Origin: Bradyrhizobium campsiandrae
Lineage (GTDB): Bacteria; Pseudomonadota; Alphaproteobacteria; Rhizobiales; Xanthobacteraceae
Direction of reading: 5' to 3'
Assembly (NCBI RefSeq): GCF_014529705.1
Contig: NZ_JAANIH010000063.1
Span: 1-52,223 of the forward strand
DNA: 52,223 nt
The notes beneath the pieces were generated by a model that saw only the letters and a program-made list of their open reading frames with translations, did no database searches and was not told where the DNA came from. Made by a program: the position numbers and the translations under genes. Below are positions 16,274 to 25,418 of the stretch, piece after piece. Each line of letters opens with the position of its first letter. Positions within the stretch are counted from its first letter, which is position 1.

Positions 16274-17113
16274 CTAGCCCTTCCCCGCAAACTCCGTCGG
16301 CGTCCGCCCGGTCACTTGCCGGAACGCCGCCGAAAACGCCGGCACGCTGGCGTAGCCGAGCTGGGTCGCGAGCTGCTTCACCGAGACGTTCGCATCGGTC
16401 GACAGCCTGTGGATCGCCGCCGCAATCCTCGCGCGCTGGCACCAGCTCTTGAAGCTCAGCTGCGTCTCGCTCGAAAACAGCCGCGACAGCGTGCGCGCGG
16501 AGGTGCCGACCTCGCGCGCCAGCGTGCCGATGTCGTAGAGGGCGGTGGGATCGTCGAGCACGATCATCGCGGCGCGGCGGCAGCGCGCTTCGCGCGGCAG
16601 CGGCACGAAGGTCGCGGAATCCTCGGCCTGGTGCAATTCCAGCATGACGAGGCGCACCAGCAACTCGGTACGTTCAGACGTATTGCGGGACTCAAACAGC
16701 GCGAGGATCGCCTGATTGAGCAGCGGCGACACCCGCACCACGAACTCCCTGGTCAATCCCTCATAGCGCTGTTCGCGCTTCAGCCAGGCGAGGTCGAAAT
16801 ACAGCGTGCGCATCTCGATGTCGGCGAGCAGGTCGATGGCGTGTTCGAGCCCGGCCGGCACCCAGACCGCGCGGTCCGGCGGCACCAGCCAGCGCCCGGC
16901 GGGCGTGTTCACCTGCATCGTGCCCTTGGCCGCATAGATCAGCTGCGCCTCACGGTGCATGTGCAGATCGATCCGCATGCCTCTCGGATAATCGCGCGCG
17001 ACCAGGTGCACGCCCGCCGGCGAGCGGTGGTTGCCCTGGACCTCCCGCAGAATTGGCGTTTCCAAGATTGGCGTTTCCACGATTGGCGCCTTCAAGACAG
17101 TCATTGGCAGCAT
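16274..17113 (-). CDS. AraC-family transcriptional regulator
   Basis: The 279-residue protein has an N-terminal cupin-like sensor domain (about 30-130, with HMHREAQLIYAAKG and GRWLVPPDRAVWVPAG) and a C-terminal double HTH (about 180-275, with LAREVGTSARTLSRLF and QLATQLGYASVPAFSAAF). This is the AraC/CupinA type that often controls a neighbouring exporter. It is divergent from an MFS gene 51 bases away, so the MFS gene is the likely target. The N-terminus contains three tandem five-residue repeats (LKAPI-VETPI-LETPI) encoded by a 15-bp DNA repeat. ATGs at 17113 and 17104 are both possible starts. Confidence 0.88.
   Translation of the reverse strand: MLPMTVLKAPIVETPILETPILREVQGNHRSPAGVHLVARDYPRGMRIDLHMHREAQLIYAAKGTMQVNTPAGRWLVPPDRAVWVPAGLEHAIDLLADIEMRTLYFDLAWLKREQRYEGLTREFVVRVSPLLNQAILALFESRNTSERTELLVRLVMLELHQAEDSATFVPLPREARCRRAAMIVLDDPTALYDIGTLAREVGTSARTLSRLFSSETQLSFKSWCQRARIAAAIHRLSTDANVSVKQLATQLGYASVPAFSAAFRQVTGRTPTEFAGKG
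17052..17096. repeat. Three tandem 15-bp repeats inside the AraC gene start
   Basis: The units ATTGGCGTTTCCAAG, ATTGGCGTTTCCACG and ATTGGCGCCTTCAAG follow head to tail. The unit is a multiple of three, so gain or loss of a unit would add or remove five residues near the regulator N-terminus without a frameshift. Confidence 0.9.
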
Positions 17114-17164
17114 CCCGTCATGCCGATGACATATACCTCATTTCGGAGCAGGAGAGCATTCCGA

Positions 17165-18337
17165 ATGAACAGCCCTGTCAGGGTCATCAGTTTCGTCAAC
17201 GCAGGCCATTTCATCGACCATTATGCGATGCTGATCTTCGCCGCTGCCGTGATCATCATGGGACCGGCGCTCGGCATGGCCTATTCAGAGCTGCTGCCCT
17301 ACGCGACCCCGGGTTTCATCGCCTTCGGCGCCGGCTCGCTGCTGACCGGCTGGCTCGGAGACCGCTGGAGCCGCCGCCACATGATGCTGATCTTCTTCGT
17401 CGGCATCGGCGCCTCCATGATCGCGGTCGGCTTCGTGCAGACGCCCGTGCAGCTCGGTGCCGCGCTGCTCGCGATCGGCGTGTTCGCCTCGATCTATCAT
17501 CCCGTCGGCACCGCGATGATCGTGTCCTATGCCGACAGGCTCGGCCGCGAGATGGGCATCAACGGCGTCTGGGGCAACCTCGGCGTCGCCTCCTCAGCGC
17601 TGGTCACCGGCGTGATCGGCCAATATCTCGGCTGGCGCTTTGCGTTCATCATCCCCGGCATCGTCACCATCCTGATCGGCATCGCCTTCGCGATGCTGGT
17701 GGTGCACGAGGACCGCAAGGGCTCCAAGCAGGCCGCCGCACAGGCGCGGGTGGCAAAGCAGGACATGTGGCGCGTGGTGCTGTCGCTGCTGATCGTCGTG
17801 ATCGCGATCTCCACCACGTTTAATGCCGTCACCGTGGCGCTGCCGAAGCTGTTCGCCGAACGGCTCGCCGACCTTACCAGGAGCCCGGCGCTGCTCGGTG
17901 TCATCGCCGCCTGCGTCTATGTGTTCGGCGCCATGACGCAGTACACGATCGGCCGGCTGCTCGACCGCTATTCGCTGAAGACGGTGGCGCTGCCGCTGTC
18001 CTTCATGCTGGCGCCGTTCCTGTATCTGGCCGCAAGTCTGTCGAACCTGCCGCTGATCGTGGTCTCGATCGGCATCGTCATGGGGGCGTTCGGCCAGGTC
18101 ACGGTGAACGACGCCATGGTCGGCAAATACACCAGCGAGGAATGGCGCTCGCGCGCCTATGCGGTGCGCTATTTCATCGGCTTCACCGCGGCCGGCGCCT
18201 CGGTGGGCCTCGTCGCCTGGCTCTACGAGCAGGGTGGCTTCGTCACCATGCTGCACGCGTTTGCGGGCCTTTGCCTGCTGGCGATCGCCGCCGCGATCAT
18301 CCTGCCGCGCGAGATCAAGGCGCCGCGGGTGGTGTGA
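17165..18337 (+). CDS. MFS transporter, fosmidomycin-resistance-like
   Basis: The 390-residue inner-membrane protein has about 12 hydrophobic segments. It starts with NAGHFIDHYAML and has the loop motif GWLGDRWSRRHMM and FASIYHPVGTAM, which resemble Fsr-type MFS exporters. The ATG at 17165 has AGGAG ten bases upstream; an earlier in-frame ATG exists but lacks a ribosome site. The divergent AraC gene shares its 51-base control region and is the probable regulator. The substrate is unknown: efflux of a toxic or signalling compound is the likeliest role. Confidence 0.88.
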   Translation: MNSPVRVISFVNAGHFIDHYAMLIFAAAVIIMGPALGMAYSELLPYATPGFIAFGAGSLLTGWLGDRWSRRHMMLIFFVGIGASMIAVGFVQTPVQLGAALLAIGVFASIYHPVGTAMIVSYADRLGREMGINGVWGNLGVASSALVTGVIGQYLGWRFAFIIPGIVTILIGIAFAMLVVHEDRKGSKQAAAQARVAKQDMWRVVLSLLIVVIAISTTFNAVTVALPKLFAERLADLTRSPALLGVIAACVYVFGAMTQYTIGRLLDRYSLKTVALPLSFMLAPFLYLAASLSNLPLIVVSIGIVMGAFGQVTVNDAMVGKYTSEEWRSRAYAVRYFIGFTAAGASVGLVAWLYEQGGFVTMLHAFAGLCLLAIAAAIILPREIKAPRVV

Positions 18338-18351
18338 AGGCCTCTCTTCCC

Positions 18352-18467
18352 GTCATTGCGAGGAGTTCAGCGACAAAATTGCGTAGCAATTTTGCGCGGA
18401 TGCGACGAAGCAATCCAGATTCCCACCGGGGAGGCAGCCTGGATTGCTTCGCTACGCTCGCAATGAC
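18352..18467. repeat. Dispersed palindromic repeat, family A copy 4 (long form)
   Basis: GTCATTGCGAG left end, then the AT-rich CAAAATTGC / GCAATTTTG module on the left side, the GAAGCAATCCAG / CTGGATTGCTTC core, and CTCGCAATGAC. The module is on the opposite side from copy 3, so the element occurs in both orientations. Confidence 0.9.
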
Positions 18468-18568
18468 GGGGGAGCGAGGACGCCATGCGCGCCACCGACG
18501 ATGCCAACCGGCCCGGCACGCCGCTTGCATTTCTCCCTTGCGGGTATCTGCTTCTCACCGAGGCCCGC

Positions 18569-20542
18569 ATGGATATGCCGTCCGATCTTCCGGTCCGGAG
18601 CCTGATCGATCGCGCCGCGACCGGCGTCGTGGACGATCCGCTTGCAGTGGCGGGCGAGCACCCCAAATTCGTCCATCATCTCGGCAGTCCATGGTTTCTG
18701 GCGCTGACGGCGCTTGGCGTCGTGTTCGGCGACATCGGCACCAGCCCGCTTTACGCCTTCCAGGTCGCGCTCTCAGGCCTCGGCCATGCCGCGCCCGTCG
18801 CGGCCGAGGTCACGGGCATCGTCTCGCTCATTCTTTGGGCGCTGGTCGCCATGGTCGCGCTCAAATACGTCGTGTTCATTCTGCGGGCGGACAATGACGG
18901 GGAGGGCGGCATTCTCGCTCTGCTGTCGCTGGTCGCTGCCGACAAGGTCGCTGACGGCGCGAAGCTTCCCATCCTGGTCTTGCTCGGCATCATCGGCGCC
19001 TCGCTGCTGTACGGCGACGGCGTGATCACGCCGGCGATCTCCGTGCTCTCGGCGATGGAGGGCCTCAAGCTGGTTCAGCCCGCGTTCGAACCGTTCATCC
19101 TTCCGGCAACGCTGGCGGTGCTGATCGGCCTGTTCGTGATCCAGCGCCACGGCACGGGGAGCATCGGAAAACTGTTCGGGCCGGTCATGGTGATCTGGTT
19201 CGTCGTGATCGCCGCGCTCGGCGCGATCAACGTCTGGCAGGCGCCGGCCATCCTGCTGGCGGTCAATCCGCTCGAAGCCGGCCGCTTTCTCGTGGCCGAT
19301 CCCAAGGTCTCGTTCGTGGTGATCGGCGCCGTCTTCCTCGCGCTCACCGGCGGCGAGGCGCTCTATGCCGACATGGGCCATGTCGGCGCCACCGCGATCC
19401 GGCGCGCCTGGTTCGCGCTGGTGCTGCCGGCCTTGATGCTGAATTATTTCGGGCAGGGTGCGCTGGTGCTGGCCGATCCCTCGGCGGCCGACAATCCCTT
19501 TTACAAGCTCGCCCCTGGCTGGACGCTGATCCCGATGGTGATTCTCGCAACGTTCGCCACCGTCATCGCCTCGCAGGCGCTGATCTCGGGCGTGTTCTCG
19601 CTGACGCGGCAGGCGATGCAGATGGGACTGGCGCCCCGTGCACGGATCACGCCGACCTCCTGGGACGAAGCCGGCCAGATCTACGTGCCTGCCGCAAACT
19701 GGCTGCTGATGGCCGGCACGCTGCTCACGGTGATCATGTTCCGCTCGTCGGAGAACCTCGCTGCCGCCTACGGCATCGCCGTATCAGGCACCATGCTGAT
19801 CACCACGGCCCTGCTCTATCATGTTGCGCGCTCGCGCTGGAAATGGACGCGTGCGCTGGCGCTGCCGGTGATCTCGGTCTTCGGCGCGATCGATGCGACC
19901 TTCCTGGTATCCAACTCGCTGAAGATCGTCGAGGGCGGCTGGTTTCCGCTGGTGGTCGGTACGCTCATCGCCGCGCTGATGCTGTCGTGGCGCAAGGGCT
20001 CGTCGGCGGTGCGGCATCGCCTCAACGACATGTCGATGCCGCTGAAGGAATTCCTTGGCTATGCCGACAATGAAGTGATCGGCCGCGCGCCGGGCATGGG
20101 CGTCTGGCTGACCAAGGTCGAGCACGGGGCATCGCCGATGCTGCTCCGCCACATCGAGCACAATCGCGTGCTGCACGAGACGGTCGTGCTGCTGACTTAT
20201 GTCTCGGATCGGCGGCCGCGCGTGCCGTTCGGCGAGCGGCATTCGGTGCATCGTCTCGGGCGCGGCTTCTATCGCATCCAGGTCCGGCTCGGCTTCATGC
20301 AGACGCCGGACATTCCGCTGACGCTCGACAATTGCAACAAGCTCGGCTTCGATGCCGATCTCGAGCACAAGAACTATTATCTCGCCCACGAGACCATCGT
20401 CCGCCGCGAGGCCGGCTCGGCGATCGATCCGGTCTCGTTCGGCGTCTTCTCGTTCCTGAACCGGATCGCGAGCCGCGCGCCCGATTTCTTCAAGATCCCC
20501 CATGACGCCGTGATCGAGGTCGGCTTCCGCGTCGACGTGTGA
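18569..20542 (+). CDS. kup: Kup-type potassium:proton symporter
   Basis: Low-affinity K+ uptake protein of the KUP/HAK/KT family. The 657-residue product has the signature GVVFGDIGTSPLYAF in the first membrane segment, about 12 membrane segments to near residue 460, and a cytoplasmic C-terminal domain ending GFRVDV. GGEALYADMGH is also conserved. I chose the ATG at 18569 (MDMPSDLPVRSLIDR). An in-frame ATG at 18485 with a GAGCGAGG ribosome-like site directly after the repeat would add 28 residues of atypical sequence and cannot be excluded. Bradyrhizobia often carry several kup copies. Confidence 0.92.
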   Translation: MDMPSDLPVRSLIDRAATGVVDDPLAVAGEHPKFVHHLGSPWFLALTALGVVFGDIGTSPLYAFQVALSGLGHAAPVAAEVTGIVSLILWALVAMVALKYVVFILRADNDGEGGILALLSLVAADKVADGAKLPILVLLGIIGASLLYGDGVITPAISVLSAMEGLKLVQPAFEPFILPATLAVLIGLFVIQRHGTGSIGKLFGPVMVIWFVVIAALGAINVWQAPAILLAVNPLEAGRFLVADPKVSFVVIGAVFLALTGGEALYADMGHVGATAIRRAWFALVLPALMLNYFGQGALVLADPSAADNPFYKLAPGWTLIPMVILATFATVIASQALISGVFSLTRQAMQMGLAPRARITPTSWDEAGQIYVPAANWLLMAGTLLTVIMFRSSENLAAAYGIAVSGTMLITTALLYHVARSRWKWTRALALPVISVFGAIDATFLVSNSLKIVEGGWFPLVVGTLIAALMLSWRKGSSAVRHRLNDMSMPLKEFLGYADNEVIGRAPGMGVWLTKVEHGASPMLLRHIEHNRVLHETVVLLTYVSDRRPRVPFGERHSVHRLGRGFYRIQVRLGFMQTPDIPLTLDNCNKLGFDADLEHKNYYLAHETIVRREAGSAIDPVSFGVFSFLNRIASRAPDFFKIPHDAVIEVGFRVDV

Positions 20543-20568
20543 GTCATTGCGAACACCGATCTTTCCAC

Positions 20569-20653
20569 GTCATTGCGAGGAGCTCTTGCGACGAAGCAAT
20601 CCAGACTGTCTCCGCGGAGGGACTCTGGATTGCTTCGCTGCGCTCGCAATGAC
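20569..20653. repeat. Dispersed palindromic repeat, family A copy 5
   Basis: Short 85-base form with intact GTCATTGCGAG and CTCGCAATGAC ends and the GAAGCAATCCAG / CTGGATTGCTTC core. A stray partial end, GTCATTGCGA, lies just before it at 20543-20552, directly after the kup stop, as if a second copy had been lost. Confidence 0.9.
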
Positions 20654-20738
20654 GGGAGAGGGGGCGCGGCGCCTCACCCACACCACCCACGATGCTACTA
20701 TGCCAGTGTTTTGCCCGACGGCACAAGTGATTTTCTGT

Positions 20739-20790
20739 AAAAGCGAAATTACTTTGCTTTTTCAACCCCCTCTCTACTGTGCATGGGGTT
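20739..20790 (-). terminator. Possible terminator region of the RND operon
   Basis: This AT-rich patch just beyond the RND pump stop has two small stems: AACCCC/GGGGTT (20764-20769 with 20785-20790) and AAAAGC/GCTTTT (20739-20744 with 20756-20761), the second ending in a run of Ts. It lies between the convergent kup and RND genes. Weak evidence; the stems are short. Confidence 0.35.
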
Positions 20791-20799
20791 GTTTCGTGC

Positions 20800-23700
20800 T
20801 TACGGCTTCGCCTCAACCGCCGGCCCCGCCTTCGGCGCCTTCTTGCTCGCGCGCCAGTTCTCGAACCGTTGCACCACGACGAAGAAGGCCGGCACGAACA
20901 GCACCGCGAGGCAGGTCGAGGCCAGCATGCCCGAGAACACGGTGATGCCGATCGATTTGCGCGCGCTGGCGCCGGCGCCGGTTGCGAGCACCAGCGGCAC
21001 CACGCCGAGGATGAAGGCGAACGAGGTCATCAGGATCGGGCGGAAGCGGGCGCGCGCCGCCTCGATCGCGGATTCGACGATCGGCTTGCCGTCGCGGCCG
21101 TGCAGCTCGAGCCCGACCTCGACGATCAGGATGGCGTTCTTGGCCGAGAGCGCGATCAGGAGGATCAGGCCGATCTGGCAGTAGAGGTTGTTGTCGATCT
21201 TGAGGCCGGAGAGGATCAGCATCGGCCCCAGCAGCGACAGCGGCACGGCGAGGATCACCGAGATCGGCGCGTACCAGCTCTCATACTGGCCGGCGAGCAC
21301 AAGATAGACCAGCAGCATGGCAAGGCCGAACACCCAATAGATCTGGTTGGAGACCGCCTTCTCCTGGTAGGACATCGCGGTCCATTCATAGCCGGTGCCG
21401 GGCGGCAGCGTCTTGTCGGCGATGTCCTCCATCAGCGTCAGCGACTGGCCGGAGGAGTAGCCCTGCGCCGGCAGGCCGATCACGGTCGAGGAGGGGTAGA
21501 GATTGTAGAGGCTGATCAGCGACGGGCCGGTGGCCGGCGTGATCGTGGCGACGGTGCCGATCGGGATCATGTCGCCGTTCGAGTTGCGCACCATCATGTT
21601 GGCGATGTCGCGCTCGGTGACGCGGAAGGCGGGATCGGCCTGGGTGTAGACCTGGAATACGCGGCCGAACTTGTTGAACTGGTTGACGAAGGACGAGCCG
21701 AGATAGGTCGACAGCGCCGCGAACACCTGGTCCGTCGTCACGTGCAGCGTCTGGGTCTTGACGCGGTCGATCTCGACGTTGAACTGCGGCACCGAGGAGC
21801 GGAACGAGGACTGCACGCGCTGCAGCGCGCTCTGGCTCTGGCCGTTGCTGACCATCGCGCCGGTGATCGCCTGCAGCTTGGCGAAATCGCTGTTGCCGTC
21901 GCGAAGCTCGACCTGCATCGAGAAGCCGGCGGCATTGCCGATGCCCTGGATCGGCGGCGGCGGCAGCACCAGCGTGCGCGCCTCCATGATATTAGCGACC
22001 TTGTCGTTGAGGCCATAGACCAGCGAGCGCAGGTCCTCGCCTTTGCCGCGCGCCTCCCAGTCCTTCAGGATGATGTAGGCGACGCCGGCATTGGCAAGGC
22101 TGGCGCTGTTGTCGAGCGCGGAAATGCCGGCGATGGTTATGACCTGCTGGACGCCGGGCGTGCCCTTGATGATGTCGGCGGCCTTGTCGAGCACCTTCTG
22201 CGTCCGCTCCAGCGAGGCGCCGTCGGGCAGCTGCACCGCGGCGATGAGATAGCCCTGGTCCTCGATCGGCAGGAAGCCGGTCGGCACTCGCGACAGGCCG
22301 TAGCCGCTGGCCCCGATCACCAGCAATGCGAACGCGACCGAGACGGTGGCGTGCTTCACCAGGAAGGTGATCAGCCTGGCATAGCCGCGCTCGACCTTGT
22401 CGTAGACGGCGTTGAAGCCGCGGTAGAAGAAATTGCGCTGCTCGGGCGGCACCGCCGGCCGCAGCCACAGCGCGCATTGCGTCGGCTTCAGCGTCGCCGC
22501 GTTGACGGCGGACAGTAGCGCGGTCGCCGCAATCACCAGCGCGAATTGCGAATAGATGCGCCCGGTGAGGCCGGCGAGGAACGAGGCCGGCAGGAACACC
22601 GAGATCAGCACCAAGGTGATGCCGACGATCGGCGCGAACAGCTGGTCCATCGCCTTGATCGCGGCGTCGTGGCCGTTCATGCCCTGCTCGATATTGTGCG
22701 CGGCGCCTTCCACCACGACGATGGCGTCGTCGACGACGATGCCGATCGCCAGCACGATCGCAAACAGCGTCGACATGTTGATGGTGAAGCCGAGCGCCGC
22801 CATCGCCGCGAAGGCGCCGATGATGGTGACCGGCACGGTGGTCGCCGGCACCAGCATCGCGCGCCAGTCCTGCAGGAACACAAGGATCACGACCAGCACC
22901 AAGAGGCCGGCCTCGATCAGGGTCATGTAGACCTCGTGCACCGAGGCGTTGACGAATTTGGTGGTGTCGAACGGCGTGTCGTACTTGATGCCCTCCGGAA
23001 AGCGCTTGGCAAGCTCCACCATCTTCTTCTCGACTGCCTGCTCGACCTCGAGCGCATTGGCGCCGGGCGACTGGAACACGGCGATGCCGGTCGCGGGCTG
23101 CTTGTTCAGCGAGAAGATCTGGCTGTAGGTCTGCGCGCCGAGTTCGACCGAGCCGACGTCGCGTACGCGCGTGACGTCGCCGCTGGAGCCCGTCTTGACG
23201 ATGATGTTCTCGAACTGGGTGGCGTCGTCGAGCCGTCCGCTGACGTTGAGCGTGTACTGGAACGCCTGTCCCGGCGGCGTCGGCGGCGCGCCGACCTGTC
23301 CGGCCGAGACCTGCTGGCTCTGCTGCTGGATCGCGTTGATGACATCCTGCGGCACGAGGCCGCGGACTTGCAGCTTGTTCGGATCGAGCCAGACCCGCAT
23401 CGAATACTGGCCGGCACCGAACACCGTGACGTTGCCGACGCCGGGTAGGCGGGAGAGCTCGTCGCGGATGTTGATGGTGGCGTAGTTGCTCAGGTAAAGG
23501 CTGTCGAAGGTCTTGTCCGGCGAGGTCAGCGTCACGAACAGGAGAATCGAGGTCGACCGCTTCTGCACGGTCACGCCCTGGTTCTGCACGGCGGACGGCA
23601 GTTGCGACAGCGCGCTGGAGACGCGGTTCTGCACCAGCACCTGCGCGAAGTTGAGATCGGTGCCGATCTTGAAGGTCACCGTCAGCGTGTAGGTGCCGTC

Positions 23701-23955
23701 GGAGCCGCTGTAGGACTGCATGTAGAGCATGTCCTCGACGCCGTTGACCTGCTGCTCGATCGGCAGCGCCACGGTGTCGATCACGGTCTTGGCGCTGGCG
23801 CCGGGATAGCGCGTCGTCACCTGCACCGTCGGCGGCACCACGTCGGGATATTGGGCGATCGCGAGGTTGAACAGCGCGACGCCGCCGATCAGGATCATCA
23901 GGAGCGCGATGACGTTCGAGAGGACCGGCCGCTCGATGAAGAATTTCGAGATCAT
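20800..23955 (-). CDS. RND multidrug efflux permease, AcrB/HAE1 type
   Basis: The 1051-residue inner-membrane pump has the AcrB layout: a first membrane segment (MISKFFIERPVLSNVIALL), a large periplasmic porter loop, six membrane segments with the proton-relay pair DD in LAIGIVVDDAIVVVEG, a second porter loop and the final six segments. Length is normal for the family. It follows the adaptor gene by 13 bases. Typical substrates are hydrophobic drugs, bile-type compounds or plant flavonoids; none can be assigned. No outer-membrane channel gene is linked, so it must borrow a TolC-type protein. Confidence 0.95.
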   Translation of the reverse strand: MISKFFIERPVLSNVIALLMILIGGVALFNLAIAQYPDVVPPTVQVTTRYPGASAKTVIDTVALPIEQQVNGVEDMLYMQSYSGSDGTYTLTVTFKIGTDLNFAQVLVQNRVSSALSQLPSAVQNQGVTVQKRSTSILLFVTLTSPDKTFDSLYLSNYATINIRDELSRLPGVGNVTVFGAGQYSMRVWLDPNKLQVRGLVPQDVINAIQQQSQQVSAGQVGAPPTPPGQAFQYTLNVSGRLDDATQFENIIVKTGSSGDVTRVRDVGSVELGAQTYSQIFSLNKQPATGIAVFQSPGANALEVEQAVEKKMVELAKRFPEGIKYDTPFDTTKFVNASVHEVYMTLIEAGLLVLVVILVFLQDWRAMLVPATTVPVTIIGAFAAMAALGFTINMSTLFAIVLAIGIVVDDAIVVVEGAAHNIEQGMNGHDAAIKAMDQLFAPIVGITLVLISVFLPASFLAGLTGRIYSQFALVIAATALLSAVNAATLKPTQCALWLRPAVPPEQRNFFYRGFNAVYDKVERGYARLITFLVKHATVSVAFALLVIGASGYGLSRVPTGFLPIEDQGYLIAAVQLPDGASLERTQKVLDKAADIIKGTPGVQQVITIAGISALDNSASLANAGVAYIILKDWEARGKGEDLRSLVYGLNDKVANIMEARTLVLPPPPIQGIGNAAGFSMQVELRDGNSDFAKLQAITGAMVSNGQSQSALQRVQSSFRSSVPQFNVEIDRVKTQTLHVTTDQVFAALSTYLGSSFVNQFNKFGRVFQVYTQADPAFRVTERDIANMMVRNSNGDMIPIGTVATITPATGPSLISLYNLYPSSTVIGLPAQGYSSGQSLTLMEDIADKTLPPGTGYEWTAMSYQEKAVSNQIYWVFGLAMLLVYLVLAGQYESWYAPISVILAVPLSLLGPMLILSGLKIDNNLYCQIGLILLIALSAKNAILIVEVGLELHGRDGKPIVESAIEAARARFRPILMTSFAFILGVVPLVLATGAGASARKSIGITVFSGMLASTCLAVLFVPAFFVVVQRFENWRASKKAPKAGPAVEAKP

Positions 23956-23968
23956 GGCGCGCGGCCTC

Positions 23969-25162
23969 TCACTTGCTCGAGGCCTGCGGCTGCTCGATCT
24001 TGGTCTGCTGCGGATCGATCTTCTGGCCGGGGATCACGCGCAGCAGCCCCGAAATGACGACGCGGTCATCGGGCTTCAGGCCGCTTTCGATCACCCGCAG
24101 GCCGTTGTCGGCTGGGCCGATCTGCACCTTGCGCTGTTCGACGACATTGTCCTTGTTGGCCACCAGCAGATAGCGTCCGCCCTGATCGCTCCCGAGTGCG
24201 GTGTCGGGGACGAGGAGAGCATCCTTCTCCTGGGTGAAGGGCACGCGGACGCGGACGAAGTAGCCCGGGAGCAGCACCCGCTTGTCGTTGGGCACGAGAC
24301 CGCGCACGGCGAGCGTGCCGGTCGATGAATTGAGGGTCGGCGCGACGTAGTCGAGCTTGCCCTCATGCGGATAGCCGGTCTCGGTCTGGAGGCCGATCTC
24401 GATCGGGAATTGCTTGAGGTCGGCGGCGGTCAGCCCGCGGCGCGCGGCCTCGGCGCGGATGCGCAGCACGTCCTGTTCGTTGACGGTGAAGTTCACGTAG
24501 ATCGGGTCCATCGCGACGATGGTGGCGAGCTGGGTCGGGGAGGAGACGCCGACGAGCTCGCCGACCGAGACCATGTGCGCGCTGACGATGCCGTCGAACG
24601 GCGCAGTCACCTTGGTGTAGCCGTAGTTGACTTCGGCGAGCTTGGTGTTGGCCTGCGCCTGCTGGAGGTTCGCCTGGGCGTTGTCGCGCGTCGAGGTCGA
24701 GGTGTCCAGGGTCGCCTGGGAGACCGCCTGGCGCTGCACCAGATCGACCTGCCGCTTGTAGTCGGCCTCGGCCTGTTTGAGCGAGGCCTGCGCGCCGGTC
24801 TCGGCCGCCTGCGCCTGCTCGAGCTTGAGCTTGTAGGTCTCCGGCTCGATCGTGAACAGCTGCGTGCCCTGCTTGACGAAGGTGCCGTCGGTGTAGTCGA
24901 TCGTCTGCAGAAAACCTTGCACCCGCGCGACGAGATCGACGCTCTTGATCGGCGCGGTGTTGCCGGTGGCCTCGACATAGCGCGTCACCGGGCGCTGCAC
25001 CGGTGTGGCGACGTCCACCTTCGGCGGCGGCGGCGCGACGAAGGTGTTCTTGTCTTCGCAGCCGGCCAGCGCTACCACGGCGGCCGTCGCGGCCAACGCT
25101 CGTCCGATATGTCTCCACGCGCGATGGCTTTGTTCAAGACGGGCGGAGTTCGCGCAGGTCAT
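23969..25162 (-). CDS. RND efflux periplasmic adaptor, lipoprotein
   Basis: AcrA/MexA-type membrane-fusion protein of 397 residues. The export signal ends in ALAGC with lipidated C35. A lipoyl half-motif (ARVQGFLQTIDYTDGTFVKQG), a long helical hairpin (about 110-180, KLEQAQAAETGAQASLKQAE) and a beta-barrel domain (TAPFDGIVSAHMV, NEQDVLRIRAEA) follow in order. I chose the ATG at 25162 (MTCANSARLEQ); the frame opens slightly earlier. It leads the pump operon, divergent from a binding-protein gene. Confidence 0.93.
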   Translation of the reverse strand: MTCANSARLEQSHRAWRHIGRALAATAAVVALAGCEDKNTFVAPPPPKVDVATPVQRPVTRYVEATGNTAPIKSVDLVARVQGFLQTIDYTDGTFVKQGTQLFTIEPETYKLKLEQAQAAETGAQASLKQAEADYKRQVDLVQRQAVSQATLDTSTSTRDNAQANLQQAQANTKLAEVNYGYTKVTAPFDGIVSAHMVSVGELVGVSSPTQLATIVAMDPIYVNFTVNEQDVLRIRAEAARRGLTAADLKQFPIEIGLQTETGYPHEGKLDYVAPTLNSSTGTLAVRGLVPNDKRVLLPGYFVRVRVPFTQEKDALLVPDTALGSDQGGRYLLVANKDNVVEQRKVQIGPADNGLRVIESGLKPDDRVVISGLLRVIPGQKIDPQQTKIEQPQASSK

Positions 25163-25275
25163 TCGGTGGGCCCCAGATGATTGTCTGTCGGTGCGGCAGG
25201 CTAGCAACAAACGGCCCGACGTGAAACACCATAGCCATGGCAGTCACAGCTCTTGCACTGCAAACGGTGACGTGA

Positions 25276-25344
25276 CCTTTGACAGATTTGTCATGACAAA
25301 CCGCTTTTCACCAAGCGCATGATCGACCAGAATTGTGTCAAAGG
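25276..25344. promoter_or_regulatory. Divergent control region with nested palindromes
   Basis: A perfect 14-bp palindrome TTTGTCATGACAAA (25287-25300) lies in the spacer downstream of a TTGACA hexamer (25279-25284). CCTTTGACA (25276-25284) is matched by the inverted TGTCAAAGG at 25336-25344, which gives a second TTGACA on the other strand. The layout suggests an operator over one or both divergent promoters of the RND operon and the binding-protein gene. No regulator gene is adjacent. Confidence 0.5.
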
Positions 25345-25418
25345 CCGTGTGACCGGCGCAGGGCGGGCAACGGACAGGCACGTGGACATCACAAGAAGAA
25401 GCGCGAGGAGACGATGAC

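Noticed and set aside
14762..18337. A 1191-codon plus-strand open frame running antisense to malonyl-CoA decarboxylase and AraC into the MFS gene
   Set aside because: Only the part from 17165 is coding (MFS). The rest is Arg/Gln/His-rich shadow of two well-supported minus-strand genes.
20779..22518. A 579-codon plus-strand frame opposite the RND permease
   Set aside because: Shadow of the pump gene, which is full length and has the conserved membrane motif.
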